Shown here one piece after another: positions 1 to 5,683 of a DNA stretch of 37,557 nucleotides; position 1 is the stretch's first letter; every line of letters starts with the position of its first letter. A program made the position numbers and the translations under genes. Source of the stretch: Paraburkholderia phenoliruptrix (lineage in GTDB: Bacteria; Pseudomonadota; Gammaproteobacteria; Burkholderiales; Burkholderiaceae); assembly GCF_902859825.1 (NCBI RefSeq), contig NZ_CADIKB010000050.1, positions 1 to 37,557 of the forward strand, given 5' to 3'. The notes under the pieces were generated by a model that made no database searches, had not been told where the DNA came from, and saw only the letters and a list, made by a program, of their open reading frames with translations.

Positions 1-116
1 CGCCCTGAAGCGTTCGCCCTCGAAATCCAACATTGACCATGATCGCAAGGTCGCATAATCTATGCCGCACCCGCCGTCCCAACCTTCAACTGTCTGTGGG
101 ACATTGCCAAAATATC

Positions 117-362
117 GTGACCAAAGATCAAATCAATCTCGAATCGTTCTTCGGGCATCTGCTCGACGATTTCAAGGCTGGTGAGTTGAGCAAGGAACAG
201 GCTATCGGCGGCCTCGTGGCTTTCTCGGTCGCTCTCAATGACGGCAAGTTCGATGAGGCTCGCCGCTGGGCCGAGCAAGGACGAAAGCTGGCCCGCGACC
301 TCATTTCGCTGGATCAGGCAGCGCTCCTTCTGAGCCGACCGGCTGGAACCCTTCCGCACTGA
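117..362 (+). CDS. Small hypothetical protein, 81 aa
   Basis: I do not recognise the family. The likely start is the GTG at 117, because the bases before it (CCAAAATATC) match the context of the GTG at 4921 (GGAAAATATC). A longer reading frame from 33 adds an arginine-rich stretch that does not look coding. The protein is helical and charged, with a DDFKAGELSKEQA segment and an ARRWAEQGRKLARDL segment, the kind of short acidic/basic helix pair common in plasmid-borne small proteins. It is the first gene of the co-directional array and its stop lies 5 nt before the next motif copy. Confidence 0.65.
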   Translation: MTKDQINLESFFGHLLDDFKAGELSKEQAIGGLVAFSVALNDGKFDEARRWAEQGRKLARDLISLDQAALLLSRPAGTLPH

Positions 363-381
363 CACAACGGAAAATTACGCA

Positions 382-621
382 ATGAGCAATATAAACGATG
401 ATCTGTTGAAGGTCGCGCAAACCGGCCACCCTGGCGGGCGCACTTCGCTCGCACAGAGCGGTACTGTCGGGCACACCGTCACTATCGGAACTACGGGCAG
501 CGGCAAGACGTGGTTCATGGAAAGCCTGCTGGAAAGCCGCAAGGTGAACAGCAAGGCAGCAGTCCGAGCGGCGCAGATGCCGAGCGTGCCTTACTACCGC
601 CAATTCGATAAACGTAAGTAG
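382..621 (+). CDS. Mini-protein with a Walker A (P-loop) motif, 79 aa
   Basis: The ATG follows a CGGAAAAT copy by 6 nt. Residues 8-27 hold a module ending in HPGGRTSLAQSG. Residues 29-43 read VGHTVTIGTTGSGKT, a Walker A loop in the context typical of VirB4/TrbE conjugation ATPases (GHTL..GPTGSGK[ST]). No Walker B or other ATPase motif follows; the C-terminus is a short basic tail. It cannot be a complete ATPase. The gene at 5230-5412 carries the same two modules in the opposite order. It could be a remnant of a conjugation ATPase, a nucleotide-binding decoy or a product of shuffling. The coding call is firm, the function is not. Confidence 0.75.
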   Translation: MSNINDDLLKVAQTGHPGGRTSLAQSGTVGHTVTIGTTGSGKTWFMESLLESRKVNSKAAVRAAQMPSVPYYRQFDKRK

Positions 622-632
622 GTCGGAAAATT

Positions 633-1091
633 ATGTTGAGGCGATGGGGAAATGACGCTCGCTCGAACGAGTTCTGGCTTGACGATAACGGGCCTTGGCT
701 GGTGTTGTGGCGACCGTCGATCAGAAGGGACGAAAGCGAATGGGGCGCGTTATCGCACACGTGCGGAGGTTTCTCCATCTACAAACTCAACGGATACGCG
801 CTTGAACTCAAGCCGACACGTGGCGGTGAGCTGATGGCAGCGCTCGCCGACGAGGAGTTCTGCCGGACGTGCAAGGCAGACCGGTTGGACTACGGGGTAA
901 AAGCGGAACACCGCCAAGCCTATCTCGACTGGCTCGCGAAGCATGGTTTGGCGGCGGGCGAGATGACCCAACTGAAGCAGGCGGTCTATCCCCTTCGCCC
1001 TGATCACGAGACGTTGGATATGTTTGGCCTCGCCGATATTGATGTACCAGCGGACGCCCAGTTGCTCGTTCTAGGCGAGAACTGTGACTGA
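633..1091 (+). CDS. Hypothetical protein, 152 aa
   Basis: The ATG lies one base after a CGGAAAAT copy at 624-631, so the motif is effectively the whole leader. The product is soluble, with no signal peptide or membrane segment. The N-terminal half is rich in tryptophan and glycine (WLDDNGPWLVLWRP, GGFSIYKLNGY). The middle has a CRTC pair, and the C-terminal part has a helical YLDWLAKHGLAAGEM segment. I do not recognise the family. The next start is 22 nt downstream and uses a conventional ribosome binding site. Confidence 0.75.
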   Translation: MLRRWGNDARSNEFWLDDNGPWLVLWRPSIRRDESEWGALSHTCGGFSIYKLNGYALELKPTRGGELMAALADEEFCRTCKADRLDYGVKAEHRQAYLDWLAKHGLAAGEMTQLKQAVYPLRPDHETLDMFGLADIDVPADAQLLVLGENCD

Positions 1092-1113
1092 CAACGAGGA
1101 AAGGAGAAGTTAG

Positions 1114-1368
1114 ATGGTGCTTCAGGCAATCGGGCTGGCTATGCTGCCGGCTCTCACCCTCCAGATGATGATGTTCGTCATGTCACCCGGCGCGTCAGCG
1201 AGGGCCGCGTATGCGGACAGTTGGCGCAAGACGGGCAAGGTTGCGACGCACCTGTTCGCGCTTCAGCGCGGCCAGGACCAGAGGATCGCTATCGCTGCAT
1301 TCGGCACGGTCGCGTTCTATGTCGCGCTCGCGGGCGCACTCGATATCGCCACGAGGTTCGCTCACTAA
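1114..1368 (+). CDS. Small membrane protein, 84 aa
   Basis: The start ATG is preceded by AAGGAGAAG, a conventional Shine-Dalgarno, which is unusual in this array; only a partial AACGAGGAAA resembles the shared motif. Residues 1-25 form a hydrophobic helix (LAMLPALTLQMMMFVM) and residues 58-78 a second one (IAAFGTVAFYVALAGAL), with a basic loop between. Two transmembrane helices are likely. The family is unknown. The TAA is followed after 5 nt by the CGGAAAAT copy at 1374. Confidence 0.75.
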   Translation: MVLQAIGLAMLPALTLQMMMFVMSPGASARAAYADSWRKTGKVATHLFALQRGQDQRIAIAAFGTVAFYVALAGALDIATRFAH

Positions 1369-1400
1369 ACCACCGGAAAATCAAGAAAACCGGAGCAACC

Positions 1401-1859
1401 ATGCTGAACAGAATCAGAAAAATTGGAAAATTGCGGAACGCGCACCCGGTCGCATTTGCGATTCTGGATATTCCCTTTTATGTCGGGGCGCTGATTTTCG
1501 GACTGGTCCTCGCGTTCTCGTCATTGCCTGAAGTACAGCACCTACGTTTGATATGGTTGACGCCAATCGGTGGTGCGCTCGGTTGTATGCGCTATTTGAT
1601 CGCGGGTGTGTTCCTTCTGCTCAACCGAGTTCCGAATCTGCGTGGCCGCGTGCCGCCCTTCCAAGCGACACAGTGGATGGATGACCTGGCAGGCATGGCC
1701 GTTATCGCGCCCGCTGCGTTCTACTTTCGCAGCTCGGAAGCTGTGCTTCTACAGGTGGTCAGTTGGATGGCGTTTCTTTTGATCGGGCTCATTTTGGTCA
1801 ATGCACTGCTCGCGGCGATGAATTGGGTTATGGCTTCGTACCACAGCAAAGCCAGATAA
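1401..1859 (+). CDS. Polytopic membrane protein, 152 aa
   Basis: A CGGAAAAT copy at 1374-1381 precedes the ATG, with a second ACCGGAGC stretch closer to the start that could act as ribosome binding site. After a basic N-terminus (MLNRIRKIGKLR) there are about four hydrophobic segments, near residues 17-40, 52-73, 92-108 and 115-140. The protein is very likely an inner-membrane protein of unknown function. Its TAA directly abuts the next motif copy at 1860 with no gap. A longer reading frame from 1221 overlaps the upstream gene and was not used. Confidence 0.8.
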   Translation: MLNRIRKIGKLRNAHPVAFAILDIPFYVGALIFGLVLAFSSLPEVQHLRLIWLTPIGGALGCMRYLIAGVFLLLNRVPNLRGRVPPFQATQWMDDLAGMAVIAPAAFYFRSSEAVLLQVVSWMAFLLIGLILVNALLAAMNWVMASYHSKAR

Positions 1860-1868
1860 CGGAAAATA

Positions 1869-2033
1869 ATGCTCAAGTCTCTTTATCGAAAGCTGTTCGA
1901 ATTGATCCGCAGCCCGAAGGCGGTCTGCGAGAAATACGGTCATGACAAAAACCAGCCCGTAGGTGATTTTGGTCATGGATCGCGCTGGACGTGTCGCCGA
2001 TGTGGCGATGACGGCGTGGACGGTCAAAACTAA
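1869..2033 (+). CDS. Zinc-ribbon-like mini-protein, 54 aa
   Basis: The ATG lies one base after CGGAAAAT (1860-1867), and the stop TAA runs directly into the next copy at 2034. The product has a basic helical start (MLKSLYRKLFELIRSP), then a Cys and His in CEKYGHD, then CRRCG near the C-terminus. A GH near the first Cys plus a later CxxC is the layout of small phage and plasmid zinc-ribbon proteins such as DUF1660-like sequences, but this assignment is only by resemblance. The tight fit between two motif copies is the best evidence that this short frame is a real gene. Confidence 0.65.
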   Translation: MLKSLYRKLFELIRSPKAVCEKYGHDKNQPVGDFGHGSRWTCRRCGDDGVDGQN

Positions 2034-2042
2034 CGGAAAATC

Positions 2043-2171
2043 ATGACTTCACGTAAATCGAGATTTTGGGCGCGAGTGGGCGTGTGTAGCGAGGCCGGTC
2101 AAGGTGTCAAGGCGGCGGCGGACGGGTCGGCCGTAGCGTGCGCGAGCGGCACGTGGAAACCGCAGAACTGA
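2043..2171 (+). CDS. 42-aa mini-protein with C-terminal CxxGTWK tail
   Basis: The start ATG follows CGGAAAAT at 2034-2041 by one base, the same spacing as the genes at 633 and 1869. The N-terminus is basic (MTSRKSRFWARVG). The C-terminus reads ACASGTWKPQN, and the unrelated-looking protein at 4298-4471 ends CQGDGTWKKSN. A Cys-x-x-Gly-Thr-Trp-Lys tail also occurs at the ends of some pilin and PilV-like proteins, so a link to surface structures is possible but unproven. Coding status rests on motif placement and the shared tail. Confidence 0.55.
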   Translation: MTSRKSRFWARVGVCSEAGQGVKAAADGSAVACASGTWKPQN

Positions 2172-2254
2172 TCGTAAAAGTGAACGTAGCGCCGTACTTT
2201 CCATAGCGTGACGCTACACAGGGGAAAAACAATCACACGCAGAGGATGCCACCT

Positions 2255-2497
2255 ATGGCTAAATCGCTTTTCAAGATTAACTACGCTTACAGGGGTATGG
2301 AAAATAAGTGGCGCGAGTTCTGGAGTCACGGCAAGACTGTTTCCGACGAGGACGGCCAGGAACTGAATTCTGCCTTGGTCGGCAACTCGGAATTTATCGA
2401 ATGCAGCAACCTAGCCGAAGCGGAAGCGTATGCGGCTAAAACGTATCCAGGCCAATTCCGAGAAGTTTCGCGAGTCGGTCCTGTAGCGAAAGGCTAA
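2255..2497 (+). CDS. Hypothetical protein, 80 aa
   Basis: I chose the ATG at 2255 because AGAGGATG lies about 8 nt upstream; an ATG at 2246 would add only three residues. A weak motif relative (GGGAAAAA) is at 2222. The leader between 2172 and 2254 contains a short inverted repeat, GTAGCG (2186-2191) with CGCTAC (2212-2217). The product is soluble. Its sequence AEAEAYAAKTYPGQFREVSRVGPV resembles the C-terminal half of many small plasmid proteins of undefined family. No function can be assigned. Confidence 0.7.
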   Translation: MAKSLFKINYAYRGMENKWREFWSHGKTVSDEDGQELNSALVGNSEFIECSNLAEAEAYAAKTYPGQFREVSRVGPVAKG

Positions 2498-2526
2498 GCT
2501 CGCGCAAGCATAGGACGGCAAATAAC

Positions 2527-2634
2527 GTGAACAAACTTGCTTTAGCACTCGCGCTCGTGGGATGTACCTCGACAGCATTTGCAGCAAACCTAGCTTCAGA
2601 AAATTCTCCGCGCACGCGCGGCACTGGAAGCAGA
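2527..2634 (+). pseudogene. Orphan signal peptide fused in frame to the next gene
   Basis: A GTG at 2527, preceded by CGGCAAAT (2516), opens a frame that encodes a textbook secretion signal, MNKLALALALVGCTSTAFAA. No mature protein follows. The frame runs through a linker containing CAGAAAATTC (2597), a one-mismatch copy of the intercistronic motif, and continues without a stop into the ATG at 2635, which opens a second signal peptide. The simplest reading is a gene whose body was deleted so that its start and signal joined the next junction. A functional fusion with two signals is less likely. Confidence 0.6.
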
Positions 2635-2919
2635 ATGAAGAATGTGACTTTGCTGCTCGCGCTTGCGGGCGTTATGACCACCGCAAGCGCCGGCGAGCCT
2701 TTGAAATGCACGGCGGATGCGCCATTCAAATACCGCATAGCGTTGAGCTACGTGGGCGGGCGCAATGACCCGAATGAGACCGGAAGCAGTACGCAAGTCG
2801 GCTGCTTGTCGCGCGAGATCAAGACCGAAGCCGACTGGGCATGGCTGCAAAAAAAGATCGAGACCAATCCGAAGGTCACGCGCGTGACGATCATGAGCGC
2901 TGTCCCCTTGGCCAACTGA
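2635..2919 (+). CDS. Secreted small protein, 94 aa
   Basis: The ATG at 2635 has GGAAGCAG upstream and opens a signal peptide (MKNVTLLLALAGVMTTASAG, cleavage expected after ASA). The mature part has two cysteines (LKCTADAP and VGCLSREI) that could form one disulfide, then a charged helix (EADWAWLQKKIETNPK). It is probably periplasmic. The same frame is open upstream to 2527 through a second signal peptide. The signal region resembles that of the gene at 6542, including the DNA CTCGCGCTTGCG. Family unknown. Confidence 0.75.
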   Translation: MKNVTLLLALAGVMTTASAGEPLKCTADAPFKYRIALSYVGGRNDPNETGSSTQVGCLSREIKTEADWAWLQKKIETNPKVTRVTIMSAVPLAN

Positions 2920-2933
2920 CATCGGAAAAGCAC

Positions 2934-3206
2934 GTGAGCAAATTGCCGAAGCTGAAGGATCGCACTCGGGCTGCGTTGGCGGCCGGAGAACTGAGATACG
3001 CTGATCTGGCCTATCGCGTGGGTCCCGAAGCACAGGTTCCGAAGGCATTCCGGTATCAGGCTACCGGCGGGCCGCCTGGCTGCTACATGGCGTTGAGTCG
3101 CGACTTGCGCGAACAGCGGTGTGAGCTTGACGACTGGCATTCGGGTATCGGTCCTAGCCATTGCCATGTGCTGCCCACGTCTGGACACTTGGAGAGCGCG
3201 CGATGA
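2934..3206 (+). CDS. Hypothetical protein, 90 aa
   Basis: The start is a GTG at 2934, 3 nt after CGGAAAAG (2923-2930); the frame remains open upstream to 2841 but that part overlaps the preceding gene. The product starts SKLPKLKDRTRAALAAGELRY and has cysteines near its middle and C-terminus (PPGCYMALSRDLREQRC, SHCHVLP). It is basic and soluble. Its stop overlaps the start of the next gene by ATGA, so the two are probably translationally coupled. Family unknown. Confidence 0.65.
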   Translation: MSKLPKLKDRTRAALAAGELRYADLAYRVGPEAQVPKAFRYQATGGPPGCYMALSRDLREQRCELDDWHSGIGPSHCHVLPTSGHLESAR

Positions 3207-3460
3207 AGTTTCACAAAGGCAAGTACACAAAAGAACAGCAAGCTTGGTGCGAAAACTACGAGGCACGCACGGACTTCGATCCGCTGATGGACGACTTCGA
3301 AGCAGGCAATGAGACATTCTATGAAGCCGCTCAGAAGTCCATTCGTTGGTTCGAGGATCATTCTAGCGACGCTTTGAACAGCATTTCGCACAACGTCCCA
3401 GGGTGGGAGGCTGCTTTGGACGCTGAAATGGATGCTCGCGATGCTGCTCGGCATAACTGA
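3203..3460 (+). CDS. Hypothetical acidic protein, 85 aa
   Basis: The ATG overlaps the upstream TGA (ATGA at 3203-3206), so no motif copy lies before it. This is the one clear coupled pair among the first genes of the array. The product is acidic and helical, with DFDPLMDDFEAGNETF followed by SIRWFEDHSSDALNSI and a final ALDAEMDARDAARHN helix. No membrane segment or signal is present. Family unknown. The stop is followed by one base and then CGGAAAAG at 3462. Confidence 0.7.
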   Translation: MKFHKGKYTKEQQAWCENYEARTDFDPLMDDFEAGNETFYEAAQKSIRWFEDHSSDALNSISHNVPGWEAALDAEMDARDAARHN

Positions 3461-3482
3461 GCGGAAAAGCCGGCGCGATTTT

Positions 3483-3704
3483 GTGCCCCGAAGGTGGCCG
3501 GTAGCCACTCAAAAGACTGCAATGGAAAAGTTCTTTGGGTACGCGTCCGCAACAGTGGTTGTGCTGGCGTGTTTCCTGTTCATTGGGGCATACGCGATCA
3601 ACCCGCATGATGCGTTTGCGCGGCAGGCTGGTCCTGGTGCACTTGCCTTGAGTCTCGCGGCTTCAGGCTTCGGAATTGTGTTGAACCGCTCGCGCGGCAA
3701 GTGA
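3483..3704 (+). CDS. Small two-helix membrane protein, 73 aa
   Basis: A GTG at 3483 lies 13 nt after the motif copy at 3462-3469 and is in frame with an ATG at 3522. The GTG gives 73 aa, the ATG 60 aa. I prefer the GTG only because it keeps the usual motif-to-start distance. From the ATG, residues 7-28 (ASATVVVLACFLFIGAYAI) and 40-55 (ALALSLAASGFGIVL) are hydrophobic, so two membrane helices with a short basic tail (NRSRGK) are likely. Family unknown. Confidence 0.65.
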   Translation: MPRRWPVATQKTAMEKFFGYASATVVVLACFLFIGAYAINPHDAFARQAGPGALALSLAASGFGIVLNRSRGK

Positions 3705-3719
3705 TCGGAAATTGGCCCC

Positions 3720-3995
3720 ATGAAGCAAATTCTCAAGACGGCGATTCGAGCGTTCATCGGATTCGTTGTTTCTGGTGCATTTTTGTATGCAACGTGGCCT
3801 GTCTACGGGGCAATCGTCACTCGGCCGTTCGGCACGAAGCCGTATGGGCTAACCGAGCTGTTTGTGTCTGTGATTATGGCGGTCTTCGTTGCCTTTTTCG
3901 GGATTCTCGCATGGCAGTTGGGATTCAGCTTCGGGGGCGCGAACCTGAAACGGGCTAGATGTGCGGTGCGTCGCGAGCAAAAAGGCGCGAACTAA
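3720..3995 (+). CDS. Small membrane protein, 91 aa
   Basis: The ATG follows a shortened motif copy, CGGAAATT at 3706-3713. There are two clear hydrophobic segments: residues 9-30 (IRAFIGFVVSGAFLYATW) and 48-70 (LFVSVIMAVFVAFFGILAW). The C-terminal tail is basic (KRARCAVRREQKG), suggesting it faces the cytoplasm. It probably sits in the inner membrane beside the products of the neighbouring membrane genes at 1401 and 3483. Family unknown. Confidence 0.75.
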   Translation: MKQILKTAIRAFIGFVVSGAFLYATWPVYGAIVTRPFGTKPYGLTELFVSVIMAVFVAFFGILAWQLGFSFGGANLKRARCAVRREQKGAN

Positions 3996-4042
3996 CATCG
4001 GAAAATCGGAAAAGCACCACGCAGAGTAATGCGTCTCTCGAG

Positions 4043-4144
4043 TTGACTGATTTTGTTGAAAAGAACCAGCGGGAGTGTGCGGCGTCAACCGCGCGAATTG
4101 ACCGCGTTTCCGCACGCACTAGGGGACGGATCGCATACGGCTGA
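4043..4144 (+). CDS. Possible 33-aa peptide after a tandem motif
   Basis: Two motif copies stand back to back at 3999-4006 and 4007-4014, yet no long frame follows. The nearest ATG (4028) reads only five codons. A TTG at 4043 opens a 33-codon frame with plausible helical composition (TDFVEKNQRECAASTARIDR). This may be a true short gene, a decayed one, or nothing. The stretch 3996-4165 otherwise shows no recognisable structure. Confidence 0.25.
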   Translation: MTDFVEKNQRECAASTARIDRVSARTRGRIAYG

Positions 4145-4165
4145 CGCAAGTTGTTTCCGTGGTCC

Positions 4166-4285
4166 ATGTTGACGCTACTTGTTATCGGCATGGTTGAGTA
4201 CAAGCGTCGGACCAACCGCTATGAGCGATTCACGCGGCTGGCCCTTGCCGCGCAGCGGCGGATTGGGTCCGCTGAAAACGAATAG
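4166..4285 (+). CDS. Possible 39-aa peptide
   Basis: An ATG at 4166 opens a 39-codon frame with a short hydrophobic start (MLTLLVIGMVEY) and a basic amphipathic remainder (FTRLALAAQRRIGS). No motif or Shine-Dalgarno is obvious upstream. Its TAG is followed at once by AGGAAAAA, which then leads to the gene at 4298, the same stop-motif-start arrangement as elsewhere. That placement is the main reason to list it. It could be a single-pass membrane peptide. Confidence 0.45.
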   Translation: MLTLLVIGMVEYKRRTNRYERFTRLALAAQRRIGSAENE

Positions 4286-4297
4286 GAAAAAGACACG

Positions 4298-4471
4298 ATG
4301 AAATGGATTGGGATTCCCGTCGCGGTAGCGATGTTGGTGATCGGTTGGCACGGGCTCACACGCAAGCCAGTCACTAACTGTTTCGACTCGCCACGTGCGA
4401 ACATCGAAGCATCTAGCAACAAGCGGGCTCTCGTGTGCCAAGGCGACGGTACGTGGAAGAAGTCGAACTGA
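4298..4471 (+). CDS. 57-aa membrane-anchored or secreted mini-protein, GTWK tail
   Basis: The ATG follows AGGAAAAA (4284-4291) by 6 nt. The N-terminus MKWIGIPVAVAMLVIGWHGL is a hydrophobic anchor or uncleaved signal. The remainder includes two cysteines (TNCFDSPRAN and LVCQGDGTWKKSN). The final CxxxGTWKxxN resembles the tail of the 42-aa product at 2043, although the N-termini differ. Such tails occur at the ends of some pilin-like proteins. The stop TGA is 3 nt before an exact motif copy at 4475. Confidence 0.65.
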   Translation: MKWIGIPVAVAMLVIGWHGLTRKPVTNCFDSPRANIEASSNKRALVCQGDGTWKKSN

Positions 4472-4481
4472 CAACGGAAAA

Positions 4482-4834
4482 TTCGCCTCAAAGCGCGGTA
4501 CAGGAAAACACAAGGTGCGCGAGCACCCCGACTGCTGGCCGGTAGACAGCACGAACAAGGTGGAAATATGTTGAAGATCATGATCGCACTCGCAGCAGTC
4601 GGCATTTGCGGCGGGGCAGTCGCAGCAGAAGAGTTTGTTCCCGGAAACGGGACGTTGCTGTCCGTTAGCACGTTCACGGCGGGTAAGGCCAGTGTTCAGT
4701 TGCAAACTTGGCGAAGCCAGGCCGGTCACGTTTGCCGCGAATATGTAAAGGACGTTTCCTACGCGCCTGACGGAGATGTAACCAAAATCAATCTGTCTGC
4801 CGTCTGCGATAACGATAAGCCGCTTTGAGGCGAA
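4482..4834. repeat. Perfect 14-bp inverted repeat framing a gene
   Basis: TTCGCCTCAAAGCG at 4482-4495 is the exact reverse complement of CGCTTTGAGGCGAA at 4821-4834. The left arm shares its first T with the motif copy at 4475-4482. The right arm covers the stop codon of the enclosed gene (4568-4828). A perfect 14-bp match in a 350-bp interval is not expected by chance. It could pair the two ends of the transcript, or mark the edges of a mobile or recombining unit. No target-site duplication is obvious. Confidence 0.85.
4568..4828 (+). CDS. Secreted small protein, 86 aa
   Basis: The signal peptide is clear (MLKIMIALAAVGICGGAVAA, cleavage after VAA). The mature chain of about 66 residues has two cysteines, HVCREY and SAVCDND, that may pair. 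GGTGGAA lies just before the ATG. The nearest motif copy (4475) is about 85 nt upstream, unusually far, and the intervening leader contains the left arm of the 14-bp inverted repeat. The protein is probably periplasmic. Family unknown. Confidence 0.75.
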   Translation: MLKIMIALAAVGICGGAVAAEEFVPGNGTLLSVSTFTAGKASVQLQTWRSQAGHVCREYVKDVSYAPDGDVTKINLSAVCDNDKPL

Positions 4835-4838
4835 TAGC

Positions 4839-4907
4839 CGGTTGATCGTTGCCCGTGCGTGCGGGCAACCGTCAACCGACTGAGACACTGCGCCCGCCAC
4901 GGCGGGC
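4839..4907 (+). promoter_or_regulatory. Tandem hairpins in the 4829-4920 leader
   Basis: A large stem is formed by CGGTTGA (4839-4845) with TCAACCG (4872-4878), continuing inward as GTTGCCCG (4848-4855) with CGGGCAAC (4862-4869). A second stem, GCCCGCC (4892-4898) with GGCGGGC (4901-4907), ends 2 nt before the motif copy at 4910. No T-run follows either, so intrinsic termination is unlikely. They may stabilise mRNA ends or expose the motif as single-stranded RNA before the GTG at 4921. Confidence 0.6.
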
Positions 4908-4920
4908 ATCGGAAAATATC

Positions 4921-5202
4921 GTGAACATTCTGGACAACGAGCCCGCGATGACGATCCTGCGCGAAGCTGCGGACAAGCTCGGGGCAATCGGCATCGCGTG
5001 GGATATGCAAGCCGGTCTCTCGCCGCACGGCGCTTCAATCGCGTTGATCGCTTCGGAGACGGAAGAAGGTGTTTCGGCAGGGTACGTCGCCAGCTTCTTC
5101 GGCAATGAGTTGGCTAACGGTGCCCCTAAGCGCTTCGCGCAAGAGGTCGCAGACCATCTTGCAAATCGCGCGGTAGAGAAAGCAAAGCGCCTAGGCAAGT
5201 GA
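4921..5202 (+). CDS. Hypothetical protein, 93 aa
   Basis: The GTG at 4921 follows CGGAAAAT (4910-4917) by 3 nt. The protein is soluble. It begins NILDNEPAMTILREAADKLGAIGIAWD and contains a SPHGASIALIASETEEG segment that looks like a strand-turn-strand, then a helical, basic end (DHLANRAVEKAKRLGK). It has no cysteine, signal or membrane segment. I do not recognise the family. The upstream hairpins may influence its expression. Confidence 0.7.
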   Translation: MNILDNEPAMTILREAADKLGAIGIAWDMQAGLSPHGASIALIASETEEGVSAGYVASFFGNELANGAPKRFAQEVADHLANRAVEKAKRLGK

Positions 5203-5229
5203 CCACGGAAAATTCCTTTGGAGCAGTCG

Positions 5230-5412
5230 ATGGAAGAGAAGAAAGAGCCGTTCAAATTCAGCCCTCACTCGGGCAACGTGGGCCACACCATTACGTTCGG
5301 CCCAATCGGCGGCGGCAAGACGGTTCCTGAAGAACTGGTGAAGCTGTGGGCAGCGGGCTATCCGGGCGGCAGTAGCTCGGTCGCCCAAGCTGGCGATGAT
5401 GACGGTGAGTGA
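5230..5412 (+). CDS. Mini-protein with Walker A motif, permuted relative of 382-621, 60 aa
   Basis: The ATG at 5230 (or a TTG at 5218) follows the motif copy at 5206. Residues 17-31 read VGHTITFGPIGGGKT, a Walker A loop close to the TrbE/VirB4 form GHT..FGPTG.GK. Residues 36-55 (LVKLW...YPGGSSSVAQAG) match the module at residues 8-27 of the protein at 382, so the two proteins share two modules in opposite order. An acidic tail (DDDGE) follows. No Walker B is present, so it is not a full ATPase. The stop overlaps the next start (GTGA). Confidence 0.75.
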   Translation: MEEKKEPFKFSPHSGNVGHTITFGPIGGGKTVPEELVKLWAAGYPGGSSSVAQAGDDDGE

Positions 5413-5663
5413 CCACGCAAAGCATGGATCGACGCATCTACATTATCGACGGCCTTGGAGCTATCCAAACAGACCTTCTAGAGCGCGGCGACATGACCGT
5501 GCGAATCACATATTCCGACGCGTTGCGGGATATCGTGAAGCCGATAGTTAAAGTCGGCGAGCGTTCGTGGTTCAACGGCAAATTTAAGAATTGGGTTGTG
5601 TTCGAACGGTATCGCGACGCGGTGCTGGACGAACTAGACGGCGTCGCACGACGCCACGCTTAG
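5409..5663 (+). CDS. Hypothetical protein, 84 aa
   Basis: The GTG at 5409 overlaps the upstream TGA; an ATG at 5424 is the alternative (79 aa). The product is soluble and strand-rich at the N-terminus (RRIYIIDGLGAIQ, MTVRITYSDALRDIV), with an aromatic middle (WFNGKFKNWVVFERY) and a basic end. Family unknown. The TAG is itself part of the next motif copy, AGGAAAAT at 5662-5669. Confidence 0.65.
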   Translation: MTTQSMDRRIYIIDGLGAIQTDLLERGDMTVRITYSDALRDIVKPIVKVGERSWFNGKFKNWVVFERYRDAVLDELDGVARRHA

Positions 5664-5683
5664 GAAAATCGGGGAATCAACAT

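Noticed and set aside
4839..4907. Intrinsic terminator after the gene at 4568
   Set aside because: The stems are strong, but no T-run follows and the next gene begins within 15 nt.
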